Assembly (NCBI GenBank): GCA_963792895.1 | Contig: CAWBYA010000001.1 | Span: 124,001 to 188,000, forward strand | DNA: 64,000 nt | DNA from: UBA6912 sp963792895 | GTDB taxonomy: Bacteria > Actinomycetota > Acidimicrobiia > Spongiisociales > UBA5794 | Direction: 5' to 3' | Shown: one piece after another, positions 15,473 through 24,307 of the stretch | How the letters are laid out: the number at the start of each line of letters is the position of its first letter | How positions within the stretch are numbered: the first letter of the stretch is position 1 | Notes under the pieces: generated by a model | Database searches by the model: none | Seen by the model: only the letters and a program-made list of their open reading frames with translations | What the model was told of the DNA's origin: nothing | Position numbers and translations under genes: made by a program

Positions 15473-16113
15473 CCACAGCGGCTGTGGTGTTCTTCACCCT
15501 CGCCGGCGCGACGGCAGTCGTCGATTGGTGGGCGGTCGCCGGTCGGCGCCGGAGTCTCGAGTATGTGGCGAAGCCCTCGGTCATGGTGTGGCTCATTGGC
15601 GCAGCGATCTCCATCGACAGCGGCGTCGGGAGCGCAACCCGGTGGATGTTCGTCCTTGCGCTCGTGTTCGGCTTCGCAGGCGACATCTTCTTGATGCTCG
15701 AGCGCGAACGATTCCTCGCCGGGCTCGCCGCCTTCTTCCTCTGTCATGTCGCTTACACAGCGGGTCTTGGTGCAACGTCCCGGCTCACGGCCGGCGGGCT
15801 TGCCGCCGGAGCCGCCATCGTGACGGTGGCAGGCCTCGTCCTCGGACCACGCATCGTCAGATCCGTCAGGACGTCACACCCCGACCTCGTTGCGCCGGTG
15901 GTGGGCTACATCGTCATCATCTCCGCCATGGTGGCGGCCGCGTTCGGCACTGCAGTGCCGCTCGCCGCTGCCGGTGCTTCGCTCTTCTACACCAGCGACG
16001 CCAAGCTTGCATGGAACCGCTTCGTTGCGCCTCACCGTCTGGCTCCGTTGGCCGTCATCGTCCTGTATCACGGCGGCCAGGGCCTCCTCGTGGCGTCCCT
16101 CGTCGCTATCTGA
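15469..16113 (+). CDS. YhhN/TMEM86-family membrane protein (lysoplasmalogenase-like)
   Basis: A 214-residue integral membrane protein with 7-8 hydrophobic helices. The YhhN hallmark blocks are present: KPSVMVWLIG in helix 2, GDIFLMLERERFLAGLAAFF in the middle and FYTSDAKLAWNRFV near the C-terminus. The eukaryotic relative TMEM86B is a lysoplasmalogenase. The ATG overlaps the M20 stop (ATGA), making a three-gene operon. A functional link to the two hydrolases is not obvious. Confidence 0.88.
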   Translation: MTTAAVVFFTLAGATAVVDWWAVAGRRRSLEYVAKPSVMVWLIGAAISIDSGVGSATRWMFVLALVFGFAGDIFLMLERERFLAGLAAFFLCHVAYTAGLGATSRLTAGGLAAGAAIVTVAGLVLGPRIVRSVRTSHPDLVAPVVGYIVIISAMVAAAFGTAVPLAAAGASLFYTSDAKLAWNRFVAPHRLAPLAVIVLYHGGQGLLVASLVAI

Positions 16114-16204
16114 CCTGAGCCGTTCGCCTCTACCGGCGCCCGACCGGCGGATGCGATAGTTTCCGGACGACACCTTCGCAATGCTCTGCCCTGATGGAGG
16201 AACC

Positions 16205-16780
16205 ATGACCGACACAACAGGCACCGAGTCGCCCGATGATCTCACCGACCGCATCGGCAAGCTCAACGAGGCCATCGATGCGTTCCAGGTCGAGGTCGAC
16301 CTGTGGCACGACGACCGAAAGAGTGACTTCGCTGCTCTGGTCGTCGAGATGAAAGACGACCGAGACGTTGCCACTGCTGCGATGCGGCAGGTGGGTGCGA
16401 CGGCAGGCGAGGAGTGGCAGAAGATCGCCGCCCAGGCAGTACGAGCCCTGCAAAGGCTCGAGAGCGAACTCGAAGCGGTGCGTGCCGACTTCGCCGCGGA
16501 ACTCGCGGACGACGCCGATACCTTCAAGGCCGCCACCCACCGCCGGCTCGAGTCGTGGCGGGGGCACGTAGAGCAGCTCCGCTTGCAGGCGAAGCTGGCC
16601 GAGATGGACACTCGCGACGCCCTCGGTGACCTCGAGCGCGCCTACGAGGCCGCCCTGCCCCAGCTCGAGCAAGCCAGAGAGAACGCCGACGAGGGCCTCA
16701 AAACCTTGCGTGAACAGGGTCGTGAGGTCACGGATCATCTCCGGAGTGCCGCACGGGCGGCGTCGCGGAAGATGAAGTGA
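16205..16780 (+). CDS. Coiled-coil hypothetical protein
   Basis: A 191-residue acidic, almost wholly alpha-helical protein rich in Glu/Ala/Leu/Arg, with heptad-like runs (IAAQAVRALQRLESELEAV; ALGDLERAYEAALPQLEQA). No signal peptide or membrane segment. ATG 16205 has GATGGAGG upstream, preferred over the GTG/ATG at 16181. Resembles apolipoprotein/phage-shock-like helical proteins only in composition; I do not recognise a family. The stop overlaps the GTG start of the glyoxalase-fold gene, so the two are co-translated. Confidence 0.75.
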   Translation: MTDTTGTESPDDLTDRIGKLNEAIDAFQVEVDLWHDDRKSDFAALVVEMKDDRDVATAAMRQVGATAGEEWQKIAAQAVRALQRLESELEAVRADFAAELADDADTFKAATHRRLESWRGHVEQLRLQAKLAEMDTRDALGDLERAYEAALPQLEQARENADEGLKTLREQGREVTDHLRSAARAASRKMK

Positions 16781-17145
16781 CGCTTCCGGCCGGAACCGTC
16801 ACAGCCGTGATGCACGACACCGCCGATCTCGACGGCGCCGTGACATTCTGGTCCACCGTCTTGAGGCTGGATGTGGTTCACCGGGATGAGCGGTACGCCT
16901 ATTTGAGCCGCCTCAGCGAAAGTGGCCCGCACCTCGCGTTCCAGTTCGTGCCCGAGGCAAAAGCGACGAAGAACCGGTTGCACCTCGACATCCGGGTGTC
17001 CGACAGGGTGGCGTTCAGCCGCTGGGTGGTGGCGCTCGGTGGAGCGATCGTAGGCGACCACCAAGAGGGTGAATACCCCATGTGGACCGTGATGCGGGAC
17101 CCGGAAGGCAACGAGTTCTGCATCTACGAGGCGCAATCCAGCTGA
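16777..17145 (+). CDS. VOC/glyoxalase-fold protein
   Basis: A 122-residue single-module vicinal-oxygen-chelate protein: VTAVMHDTADLDGAVTFWST (first beta-alpha unit), HLAFQFVPEAKATKNRLHLD (metal-type His), and a C-terminal MRDPEGNEFCIYE, which is the usual VOC ending. Members include glyoxalase I, ring dioxygenases and antibiotic-binding proteins; this small type is often annotated only as a glyoxalase-like domain. GTG 16777 overlaps the upstream stop; ATG 16810 is an alternative. Specific function unknown. Confidence 0.8.
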   Translation: MTLPAGTVTAVMHDTADLDGAVTFWSTVLRLDVVHRDERYAYLSRLSESGPHLAFQFVPEAKATKNRLHLDIRVSDRVAFSRWVVALGGAIVGDHQEGEYPMWTVMRDPEGNEFCIYEAQSS

Positions 17146-17149
17146 TCCG

Positions 17150-17800
17150 ATGACGCACGTGATCATGCTCGCCGCGGCTCCGCTGGGCGCCGGCGACTGC
17201 GAGGCCATCGGTCCCGGCTTCCTGGCCCAGCCTGCGAACGCGCTCTCGAGCCTGGCCTACATCGTCGCTGGGCTCGCCGTGAGTGTGCCGGCGCACCGCC
17301 GCAACCAGCTCGACACGACGCTGGTTGGATGGCTGATCATTGCCGTAGGCATCGGCAGTTTCCTCTACCACGGCCGGCCCGACGTGCCTGGTGCAAGGTT
17401 CGTTCACGATGCTGCGATCGCTGTCCTGCTCGGTGGTGTGACCGTGTGGTGCCGTCCATAGCTCGTTGAGCGCAGGTGGATGCTCGGCGGCGCTGGAGTC
17501 ATGCTCATGCTGGCCCTCTTCCCCGGTGTGAGCGGCCCGGCACTCGGTGTTCTTGGTGCGATTACCGCGGGGACCGTCGCCGCGACGCTCTGGGTCGATG
17601 CTCGCCGGCGGCATGATCTGGTCGCGATCGGCGCGGCCATGGCAGCAGCCACCGCAGCCGGAGTCCTGGGCAGGACGGGTGGTGTGTGGTGTGTGCCCGG
17701 ATCCCTCGTGCAACCTCACGGCGCCTGGCATGTATTGACGGCGCTGGCCGCCGCGCTGGTTGCGACCTCGCTGCCTTTTGCGAGACGCAGTGCTGGGTGA
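17150..17800 (+). pseudogene. Ceramidase-like (CREST superfamily) membrane protein interrupted by an in-frame TAG
   Basis: Two reading frames, 17150-17461 and 17480-17800, lie in the same phase and are separated only by TAG at 17459-17461. Read through, they give one multi-helix protein with alkaline-ceramidase-like features. These are QPANALSSLAYIVAGLAV (helix 1-2 block), GIGSFLYHGRPDVPG (Ser and His), FVHDAAIAV (Asp), and, in the second half, LVQPHGAWHVLTALAA, equivalent to the metal-binding HxxWH ending. Four bases follow the glyoxalase-fold stop, so it was part of that operon. Either a nonsense mutation (CAG to TAG would restore Gln) or a sequencing error. Family placement is by motif only. 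Confidence 0.7.
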
Positions 17801-17913
17801 GGGAACGCAACGACTCGGTCGGCCCGTGATCAGGGCAGCGCGCACACCACGGCGCGGCCGTATCCGTTGAGGTAGGTTGCGGAGAGGAATGATGCTACGC
17901 GGGAGGGAACGGC

Positions 17914-19545
17914 GTGTTGGATTCGGTCGTCGTCGACGTCGTCATCGCCATCACGCTCATCTTCCTGGTCTTCAGCCTCGTCACGTCGGGTCTTCGGGAG
18001 CTGATCGCACGCCTCCTCGAAACCCGATCCAAGGAGTTGTGGCGATCTCTGCGCGACTTGCTAGAAGATCCCATCACGAGCGACCTGCGGGGGTTGCGCG
18101 CACTCGCGGGGACTCAGGATGCGCCCACCCGAGACGCGCTCCTGACGGGTATCGGCGCCGCGGAGAACCGACTCCGAACCGCAGTCGCATCTGGAGCAAC
18201 CTCACGGGAGTGGCAGAGCACGGTTCGTGAGGTATTCGAAGTGGTCAGCGAGGTCGCCACCGCCAACGGCGTCGCTGCCGAGGTGGCACCGTTGGTCACG
18301 GCCGCAACTCGACGCGTCCTGCTCGAGCATCGAACCGGACGACGGGCAGTGTACGGCCTGGTGCGAGCCGGCAGGCGGGGCGGCGAGCGCCCTGTCGTGC
18401 CGGAACTGCCGACACCCGCAAACGTCGCGGACCTCGCACAACAGGTCCGTCGCGGGACGAAGACGCTCACCGATGCGGTCAACGAGCACCCCCTGGTCAG
18501 GCAGATCGATACGACCTGGCCGGGGTTCCACAGCCGCATGCGGGAGATCGGCAGCGGAGACTTCTCCGCTGCGCTCGTCGATATTCTCCACGCGGCGGGC
18601 GTTGAGCCTGCGGTCAAGTCGGCCCTCGCCGATGTGGGTCGCGCGATCGACGCTTTGCCGTTGACCGACGATGAGAAGGAGTCTGTTTGGGACCCCATCG
18701 GCTCCGGCTTCGGTGCGCTGGAAGCGTTCCTCGTTTCCGGCACCGCGACGTCGGCGGAGTACCACGCGGTGGCTGATCGCATCGAGAACGACCTCCTCCG
18801 CGACACTGCGGACCTCAACCTCACGCAGGCACAGCTCGACAGCGTGCGCAATAGGATCGCCGAGGCACGAGATCTCGTGACCGAGCTCCATGCCGACCCC
18901 CTCTCCCTTGTGCGGGTTGGCGCCGAGGCGCTCGAGAACGCTGCGCCGGTGCGCGACGTCGTCGAGCGGCTGGTCGCCAACGCTCGACGTTCGGGCGACG
19001 ACGCATGGCAGAACCTCGGGGAGTTCCGCGACTCGATGGCCGAATGGTACGACTCACGGATGGACGTCCTCTCCGGCTGGTACCGGAAGCGCAGCCGTTT
19101 CGTTGCATTCGGCCTCGGCCTCATCGTGGTGGTCGCGTTCAACGTCGATGCGATTGGCGTGCCACAAGAGCTGTGGCAGAACGAGAACGTCCGCAACCTC
19201 GTCGTCGCTGTGGCAGACACGTCGACGGTCGACCTGAACGCGTGTGCGGAGTCTGCCGACCAATTGTCGTGCGTCCAGCAGACCGTCGATCAGCTGGTCG
19301 ACATCGGTCTCCCGATCGGATGGGACGTCGGCACCGCCTGCGACGGAGCGTGCAACGGTCTCTTCGAGCGTTTCTCGTATGCGGTGGGCACGGGCGGAGG
19401 CGGCGTGCGCGCCGGGTTGGTCAAGGCGCTCGGCTGGTCGCTGGCCGCTGCTGCGCTCGCGATGGGGGCGTCGTTCTGGTACGACGTCTTGACACGGGCG
19501 ACTGGATTCAAGAAGTCGGACAAAGGCGGCAGCGCCGAGGGCTGA
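17914..19545 (+). CDS. Large membrane-anchored protein of unknown function
   Basis: 543 residues from GTG 17914 (GGGAGGGAA upstream). An N-terminal hydrophobic helix (VVVDVVIAITLIFLVFSLVT) is followed by a basic/helical segment (GLRELIARLLETRSKELWRS). Then comes a ~350-residue helical soluble region, a second membrane helix after YRKRSRFVAFGLGLIVVVAF (about residue 390), a four-Cys loop (two Cys-x-Cys-like pairs, 'CAESADQLSC' and 'CDGACNG') and a last helix with FWYDVLTRATGFKKSDKGG. The N-helix/large loop/two C-helices layout recurs in uncharacterised bacterial membrane proteins. The cysteine pairs fit disulfides in an exported loop. No function assigned. Confidence 0.82.
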   Translation: MLDSVVVDVVIAITLIFLVFSLVTSGLRELIARLLETRSKELWRSLRDLLEDPITSDLRGLRALAGTQDAPTRDALLTGIGAAENRLRTAVASGATSREWQSTVREVFEVVSEVATANGVAAEVAPLVTAATRRVLLEHRTGRRAVYGLVRAGRRGGERPVVPELPTPANVADLAQQVRRGTKTLTDAVNEHPLVRQIDTTWPGFHSRMREIGSGDFSAALVDILHAAGVEPAVKSALADVGRAIDALPLTDDEKESVWDPIGSGFGALEAFLVSGTATSAEYHAVADRIENDLLRDTADLNLTQAQLDSVRNRIAEARDLVTELHADPLSLVRVGAEALENAAPVRDVVERLVANARRSGDDAWQNLGEFRDSMAEWYDSRMDVLSGWYRKRSRFVAFGLGLIVVVAFNVDAIGVPQELWQNENVRNLVVAVADTSTVDLNACAESADQLSCVQQTVDQLVDIGLPIGWDVGTACDGACNGLFERFSYAVGTGGGGVRAGLVKALGWSLAAAALAMGASFWYDVLTRATGFKKSDKGGSAEG

Positions 19546-19557
19546 CGATGCACTGCC

Positions 19558-20271
19558 TCAATAGGCCCACATGCGGCCCTTGCGGCGCTTCATGCGGTCG
19601 ACCATCACGCCCTGCAAACGGTCCCACAACGGCAGCCCGGTCCACGCCTCCACGTCGGCGGTGGTCTTCAGCATCTGGCGCAACGGCTTGCTCGGAACCT
19701 CGGCGTTGGCTATCGCAAACGTCCAAAGCTTCAGACCCCCGGTGCGCCGCTCGGCCAGCACCGACTTGAAGAAGCCGTGCGGGACAGCAACGTCTTCGCC
19801 GAGTTTGTCGACCTCGCGCTTGAAGTGGAAGAGCGGGCCGCAGATCGTGTAGACCTCGAGCATCTCGTCGCGGGCCGCCAGCGAACGCACGGCAGCCTCG
19901 AGCTCCTTCCATATCCCCCGGTTGAATCCCGGATACTGCGGGGCCATGTTCGACATGAGGAACGTCTCGCTGTTGGCGATGTCGGTGGCGAGGCGATCGG
20001 CGCTCGAGATCAGATGGCCTCGATCGAAGCCGGACTTGACGTAATCCACGAGGTCGACACGCCATTGCTCGGGCACCCGGTAGTCGGGACGGAAGTTGTC
20101 TGCCCTCACCGAACCGATCTGGGATGTGTTGGGATCGATCGTCTCCATCGCCCAACGCGGCTGGCGCATGAGGAACGAGTAGCCGACGATGTAGTGCCGG
20201 TTGAACAACAGCAGATCTGCGTTCGGCATCCCGTATCGAGTCTCGGCTCGGAGGCTCGGGACCTCGATCAT
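19558..20271 (-). CDS. DNA/RNA non-specific endonuclease (NucA/NUC1 family)
   Basis: Beta-beta-alpha-metal nuclease of 237 residues. The diagnostic catalytic block is FDRGHLISSAD (DRGH, catalytic His), followed by LMSNMAPQYPGFNRGIWKEL, which supplies the Mg2+-binding Asn and the conserved N-x3-W-x2-LE. N-terminal NRHYIVGYSFLMRQPRWAME is the family's substrate-strand region. No signal peptide, so intracellular or exported by another route. Convergent with the large membrane protein (12-bp gap). NucA-type enzymes degrade single- and double-stranded DNA and RNA; the role here is unknown. Confidence 0.93.
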   Translation of the reverse strand: MIEVPSLRAETRYGMPNADLLLFNRHYIVGYSFLMRQPRWAMETIDPNTSQIGSVRADNFRPDYRVPEQWRVDLVDYVKSGFDRGHLISSADRLATDIANSETFLMSNMAPQYPGFNRGIWKELEAAVRSLAARDEMLEVYTICGPLFHFKREVDKLGEDVAVPHGFFKSVLAERRTGGLKLWTFAIANAEVPSKPLRQMLKTTADVEAWTGLPLWDRLQGVMVDRMKRRKGRMWAY

Positions 20272-20312
20272 GATCGGTCACTCCTCTTCCCAGCGTCGCC
20301 GACCAGGCTACG

Positions 20313-21071
20313 TCAACGACGACGCCCTTGCTGGACACGGTCGAGGAACGACGTCTGCGTAGCCCGACCGAACGGCCCCACAGCGTCGAACAGACGCGAC
20401 GCGGCTACTCCCCTGCCTCTCGTGCTCCAGACGGATTCGCCATATCGCCCGTCATTGGCGAGCCGCGAGAGGCCGTTCGAGAAGTCTGACGCAAGCACAG
20501 CACGCTGCGCTGGCGACGTCTCCTCACCTGCCACGAGCAGCACGCGGAACCGAAACGAGACAGTGGCGGGTCCCGCCTCGGCGAAGCTTCCCATGGCTTG
20601 GCGAACGTCGACTCCGCGCCGCCCAAAGGTGATCGTGCCGTCGTCGGGAAACGGGACACATCGACCAGACGCATCTCCTCTGGGCCATCGGGTTCGCGAA
20701 GTACCGCCGCTGGTTGCCCGAGCGCCGGAGCCAAGTCGAGCTCTGCAACCCGTAGCCGCTGGACGAGACCGGGAGCCAGCTCGACCTCGCCTCCCAAGAT
20801 TCCCGCCTCACACGTCTGGATGCCGCTCGCCCTCGCGGACTGTCTCGACGACCACCTCGAGCCGGGTCACCGGGACGACACGGTTGAGATCGACGGTGAC
20901 TCGTGCGACCTCCATTGGTGCGAGAGAAAGCCGCCGTTCGGCGGCCCGCGCAATGAGTGCAGCTGCGACGCCTACGTGTTGCCCGTCCGGATACCACTCG
21001 GCGGCAGCGAGCCGCGTTGCGTCGAACAGCTCGCCTCCGCAGGCGCCGACACGGTGACCGGCAGGTGACAC
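20313..21071 (-). pseudogene. Thioesterase-like (hot-dog) protein split by two single-base frameshifts
   Basis: Three consecutive frames reconstruct one acyl-CoA-thioesterase-like protein. GTG 21071 begins a frame with WYPDGQHVGVAAALIARAAE and MEVARVTVDLNRVVP. Near 20825-20832 one extra G throws it out (the next frame resumes IQTCEAGILGGEVEL). Near 20640-20650 one missing C in a CCC run shifts it again (the third frame gives FGRRGVDVRQAMGSF, then LLVAGEETSPAQRAVLASDF). The C-terminal part also seems to lack the NPDLTVHLHRPP-type segment of homologues. The start is 11 bp after the glucosidase stop, so it was the second gene of that operon. Frame breaks may be real decay or sequence errors; the missing segment favours decay. 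Confidence 0.75.
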
Positions 21072-21081
21072 GCCTCGACAG

Positions 21082-22695
21082 TCACGCCAGCCACACGGCT
21101 GTGTCCGTCGGCAGACGCCGATCATCGACCGGTTCACTCGCCAGGATGATCTCGCCGGGGGGAAGCGCCACGGAGTGGCGGCCGAGATTCACGACGCACC
21201 TGACCCCGGAGCCTCGTCGGAAGGCCACCACGCCATCGGGCGCCTCCTCCCAGGCGAGGTCGACATCCGCCGTGAGCCGGCGGCGGCGAATCCGCAACGC
21301 CGACCGGTAGAGCTCGAGTGTCGACCCGGGCCGCCCATCTTGTGCCTCGACAGACAGATCACCCCATCCGGCGGGCTGCGGGAGCCATGAGCTGCCCGAC
21401 CCGAAGCCGAACGATGGCCCATCGACCGTCCACGGGAGTGGCACACGACAACCATCGCGCCCCTTCTCCGTTCCGCGCGACCGTGTCCAGACGGGATCGT
21501 CGAGCATGTCGTGCGGGAGATCGTGGACTTCAGGAAGGCCGAGCTCCTCACCTTGGTAGAGATACACCGAGCCCGGCAGCGCCAGCATCAACACGATTGC
21601 TGCCCGCGCTCTGCGCAGCCCCAGCGCCGGGTCGTAGAGCGTGCGATCACCGTCGAGGAGCCACTTCTTTGCGGCCACGTGGTCGGGCAGCCCCAACCGG
21701 GTGGTGTGCCGCACGACATCGTGATTGGACAACACCCATGTGGGCACCGACCCGACGCCGCCCATGACCCGCAACGATGCCGCGACGACCTCGCGCAACG
21801 CGGAGGCGTCCCACGGGGTCTCCAGAAAGGCGAAGTCGAACGCCTGGTGGTATTCGCCCGGCCGTACGTACCTGGCGAGCCTCTCCAGCGACGCCACCCA
21901 CGCCTCGGCGACCATCATCGTGTCGTCTCCGTGGGCATCGAGGATCTGCCGCCACTCCCTGATGATCCCGTGGACCTCAGGCCGGTCCCAGAATGGGTGC
22001 CTGCTGACCTCATGGGAAGTGAGCAGCGCCTCCTCCTGATCGCCGAGATCGGGAAAGGCTGGATCTTTGGCGAGGCTGTGGGCGACGTCGACCCGGAACC
22101 CGGAGACGCCGTTGCCGAGCCAGAAGCGGATCACATCGGCGATCTCGTCTCGCACCTCCGGGTTGCTCCAGTTGAGGTCGGGTTGGGTTGGGTCGAACAG
22201 GTGGAGGTACCAGTCGCCGTCCGTGGTCCTGGTCCAAGCGGACCCTCCGAACACGCTCGTCCAATCTGTCGGTGGATGGACGCCGGCAGGACCATTCCCG
22301 CGCCTGAAGTGATACCGAGCGCGCGCGGTGCTTTGCGACGGCGCCACCAACGCCGCCTGGAACCACGGATGCTCGTGCGAGGTGTGGTTCGGCACGAGAT
22401 CGGCGATGACCCGCATGCCGTGGCGTTCGGCTTCTTCGGTGAAGGTCACGGCCTCTGCCAGTGTGCCGAATCGCGGATTGATGTTGCGATAGTCGGCAAC
22501 GTCGTACCCACCGTCGTTGAGCGGGGAGACGTACCAAGGGTTCACCCATATGGCATCGACTCCGAGCGAAGCGAGATAGGGCAGCCGAGTGCGGAGACCT
22601 GCGATATCGCCGGTGCCATCGCCGTTCCCGTCGGCGAAGGACCGGAGGTAGACCTGGTAGACGGCGGCGGTGCGCCACCACGGCTCGTTCGGCAT
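21082..22695 (-). CDS. GH13 alpha-glucosidase (oligo-1,6-glucosidase/alpha-glucosidase type)
   Basis: Family 13 glycoside hydrolase, 537 residues. Seen: VYQVYLRSFADGNGDGTGDI, DAIWVNPWYVSPLNDGGYDV, region I DLVPNHTSHEHPWF, region II GFRVDVAHSL (nucleophile Asp), region III around AEAWVASLER (acid/base Glu) and region IV LSNHDVVRH (transition-state Asp). A C-terminal beta-domain starts at about residue 450. Region II and the DVADYRNINPRFGT loop indicate an exo-acting alpha-glucosidase rather than an amylase. ATG 22695 puts homology directly at the N-terminus; there is no clear Shine-Dalgarno. No signal peptide, so cytosolic maltodextrin/isomaltose use is likely. Confidence 0.94.
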   Translation of the reverse strand: MPNEPWWRTAAVYQVYLRSFADGNGDGTGDIAGLRTRLPYLASLGVDAIWVNPWYVSPLNDGGYDVADYRNINPRFGTLAEAVTFTEEAERHGMRVIADLVPNHTSHEHPWFQAALVAPSQSTARARYHFRRGNGPAGVHPPTDWTSVFGGSAWTRTTDGDWYLHLFDPTQPDLNWSNPEVRDEIADVIRFWLGNGVSGFRVDVAHSLAKDPAFPDLGDQEEALLTSHEVSRHPFWDRPEVHGIIREWRQILDAHGDDTMMVAEAWVASLERLARYVRPGEYHQAFDFAFLETPWDASALREVVAASLRVMGGVGSVPTWVLSNHDVVRHTTRLGLPDHVAAKKWLLDGDRTLYDPALGLRRARAAIVLMLALPGSVYLYQGEELGLPEVHDLPHDMLDDPVWTRSRGTEKGRDGCRVPLPWTVDGPSFGFGSGSSWLPQPAGWGDLSVEAQDGRPGSTLELYRSALRIRRRRLTADVDLAWEEAPDGVVAFRRGSGVRCVVNLGRHSVALPPGEIILASEPVDDRRLPTDTAVWLA

Positions 22696-22820
22696 GGCCG
22701 GCAGGCTAGAGGCGCAAGAGCGGCCCGGGCGGCACGCAACCACGCACGACGTTGGCTGCATGTGCGATGCTCGCGGGTGAAGGCTCGCTGCGGCGGGAGT
22801 CCGCCGAGGAAGGACGACCC

Positions 22821-23558
22821 ATGCCATTCGATATCGACGTTGCCCGCATGATGCTCGAACTGTCGAGGGTGGCCTACTTGGGTGAGCCGGCGGCTCGCGA
22901 CGGCATCACGACCTTGGCGTTGCGCGATCCATTCTTCTTCTCCATGGGCGGCACCCAAGCGACCACGTGCGGGGACGACACGCGGTTGTTCGTTGCCTTC
23001 CGTGGCACGGAGGCCGACCCGCGGGATTGGATCACGGATGCGCGGTTCGGGCCGCGCTCGGGCGAATTGGGCGGCACGGTCCACTCGGGATTCCACGAGG
23101 CGCTCGACCTCGTGTGGCCGAACGTCGGCGAAGCGCTCGCCGGTGCCGGCGAACGACAGGTGTGGCTTGCGGGACACAGTCTCGGCGCAGCGCTTGCGAT
23201 CCTCGCTGCAGCTCGGGTGGTCGAGGCGGGGGGCACCGTTGCCGGCGTGTACACGTTCGGCCAGCCCCGCATCGGTAAGTCGGACTTCAGGGAGGCATAC
23301 CACGCCAAACTGAAGGACGTGACCTTTCGTGTGGTCAACCACATCGACCTGGTGACCCGAGTGCCACTCCTCGTGCAGGGGTACCGCCACGTTGGCCGCA
23401 TGGTGTACTTCGACCACAATCAGAAGATGTCCGTCGATGCGTCTGCGTGGCGCGTCGCAATCGACGACCTTCGGTATCGCTTCGCGCACTTGGGCCGGAT
23501 CGAGTCCGCCGGCCTGACTCCCCATTACATCGACGGCTACAAGGCCTTGTTGGCCTGA
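22821..23558 (+). CDS. Class 3 lipase family alpha/beta hydrolase
   Basis: A 245-residue lipase_3-domain protein: LFVAFRGTEADPRDWITDA (oxyanion strand and class 3 RGT motif), VHSGFHEAL, the nucleophile elbow WLAGHSLGAALAI (Ser), VYTFGQPRIGKSDF (G-x-PR-x-G), NHIDLVTRVPL (catalytic Asp) and a late His region (HVGRMVYFDHN). ATG 22821 follows GAGGAAGGA. No signal peptide, so probably intracellular. Class 3 members act on acylglycerols or other lipids; the substrate is unknown. Confidence 0.92.
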   Translation: MPFDIDVARMMLELSRVAYLGEPAARDGITTLALRDPFFFSMGGTQATTCGDDTRLFVAFRGTEADPRDWITDARFGPRSGELGGTVHSGFHEALDLVWPNVGEALAGAGERQVWLAGHSLGAALAILAAARVVEAGGTVAGVYTFGQPRIGKSDFREAYHAKLKDVTFRVVNHIDLVTRVPLLVQGYRHVGRMVYFDHNQKMSVDASAWRVAIDDLRYRFAHLGRIESAGLTPHYIDGYKALLA

Positions 23559-23583
23559 AGGGGCGGCGTCGCCTCGCGGCGCG

Positions 23584-24306
23584 CTATTGCTCCCTGGGAA
23601 CGAGTTCCTTGATCTTCGTGGCGGGGATGCCCCCGACCACCCATCGATCCGGGATGCTTTTCGTGACAACGCTGTTCGCCGCCACGATGACCCTGTCGCC
23701 AATGGTGACACCCGGCATGACGATCGCGTTGAATCCGATCACCGAGTTCGAGCCGATGGTGATCGGCGCCATCGTGCGCCCACCGAACGGCAGCGGCTTC
23801 GAGAAGTCGTCGAGGATGTGTCCGTGGGTCGTGAGGATGGCACCGGCAGCGATCATGGTGTGGTCGCCTACGGTGATGGGCCCACGGTCGTCCAGGGTCG
23901 ATCCGCGGTTGACGAACACGCCGTTGCCGAGCACCGTGTTGAGCCCGGAGAGGATGTAGACGTCATGGTGGAAGATGACGTCATCGCCGATCGATTTGAG
24001 CACCCGGCGGGCAAGAATTCGCCTCACCTTGATCGCGAAGTCCGCCATCATCGCGGCCGGTGTCCTGTCGAACAGCCGCCACAACATCAGGTAGTAGGCA
24101 TGGTTGTCCGTCAGGAGTTCCGCATCTCTCCCCCCGAACGGATCGTCGGCGATCGACAGACTGCCCGTCTGCAGAAACGTGCCGACGACGGCACCGGCCC
24201 GCTCGAGGAAGGCCGCTCCTTCACCCCTCAACGAATCCGCATCGACCAGGCGCTCTAGCTCTGCGAGCAGCGCTCCCTCGTCGGTGGCGCCCGTGAATCC
24301 GGTCAT
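23584..24306 (-). CDS. Left-handed beta-helix (hexapeptide) acetyltransferase
   Basis: 240 residues. The N-terminal ~100 residues are helical, then at least eight hexapeptide turns ([LIV]-G-x4) run from about residue 110: LGNGVFVNRGSTLDD, ITVGDHTMIAAGAILTTHGH, MAPITIGSNSVIGFNAIVMP, VTIGDRVIVAANSVVTKSIP. The end is VVGGIPATKI, the maltose/galactoside O-acetyltransferase-type closing. Catalytic His in TTHGH. The start lies 1 bp after the glycosyltransferase stop, so the pair are one transcript; it probably acetylates the sugar product made with that enzyme (inference). Confidence 0.9.
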   Translation of the reverse strand: MTGFTGATDEGALLAELERLVDADSLRGEGAAFLERAGAVVGTFLQTGSLSIADDPFGGRDAELLTDNHAYYLMLWRLFDRTPAAMMADFAIKVRRILARRVLKSIGDDVIFHHDVYILSGLNTVLGNGVFVNRGSTLDDRGPITVGDHTMIAAGAILTTHGHILDDFSKPLPFGGRTMAPITIGSNSVIGFNAIVMPGVTIGDRVIVAANSVVTKSIPDRWVVGGIPATKIKELVPREQ

Positions 24307-24307
24307 G

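Noticed and set aside
21511..22851. 446-residue plus-strand ORF opposite the GH13 gene
   Set aside because: Shadow of the glucosidase; no motif, no RBS.
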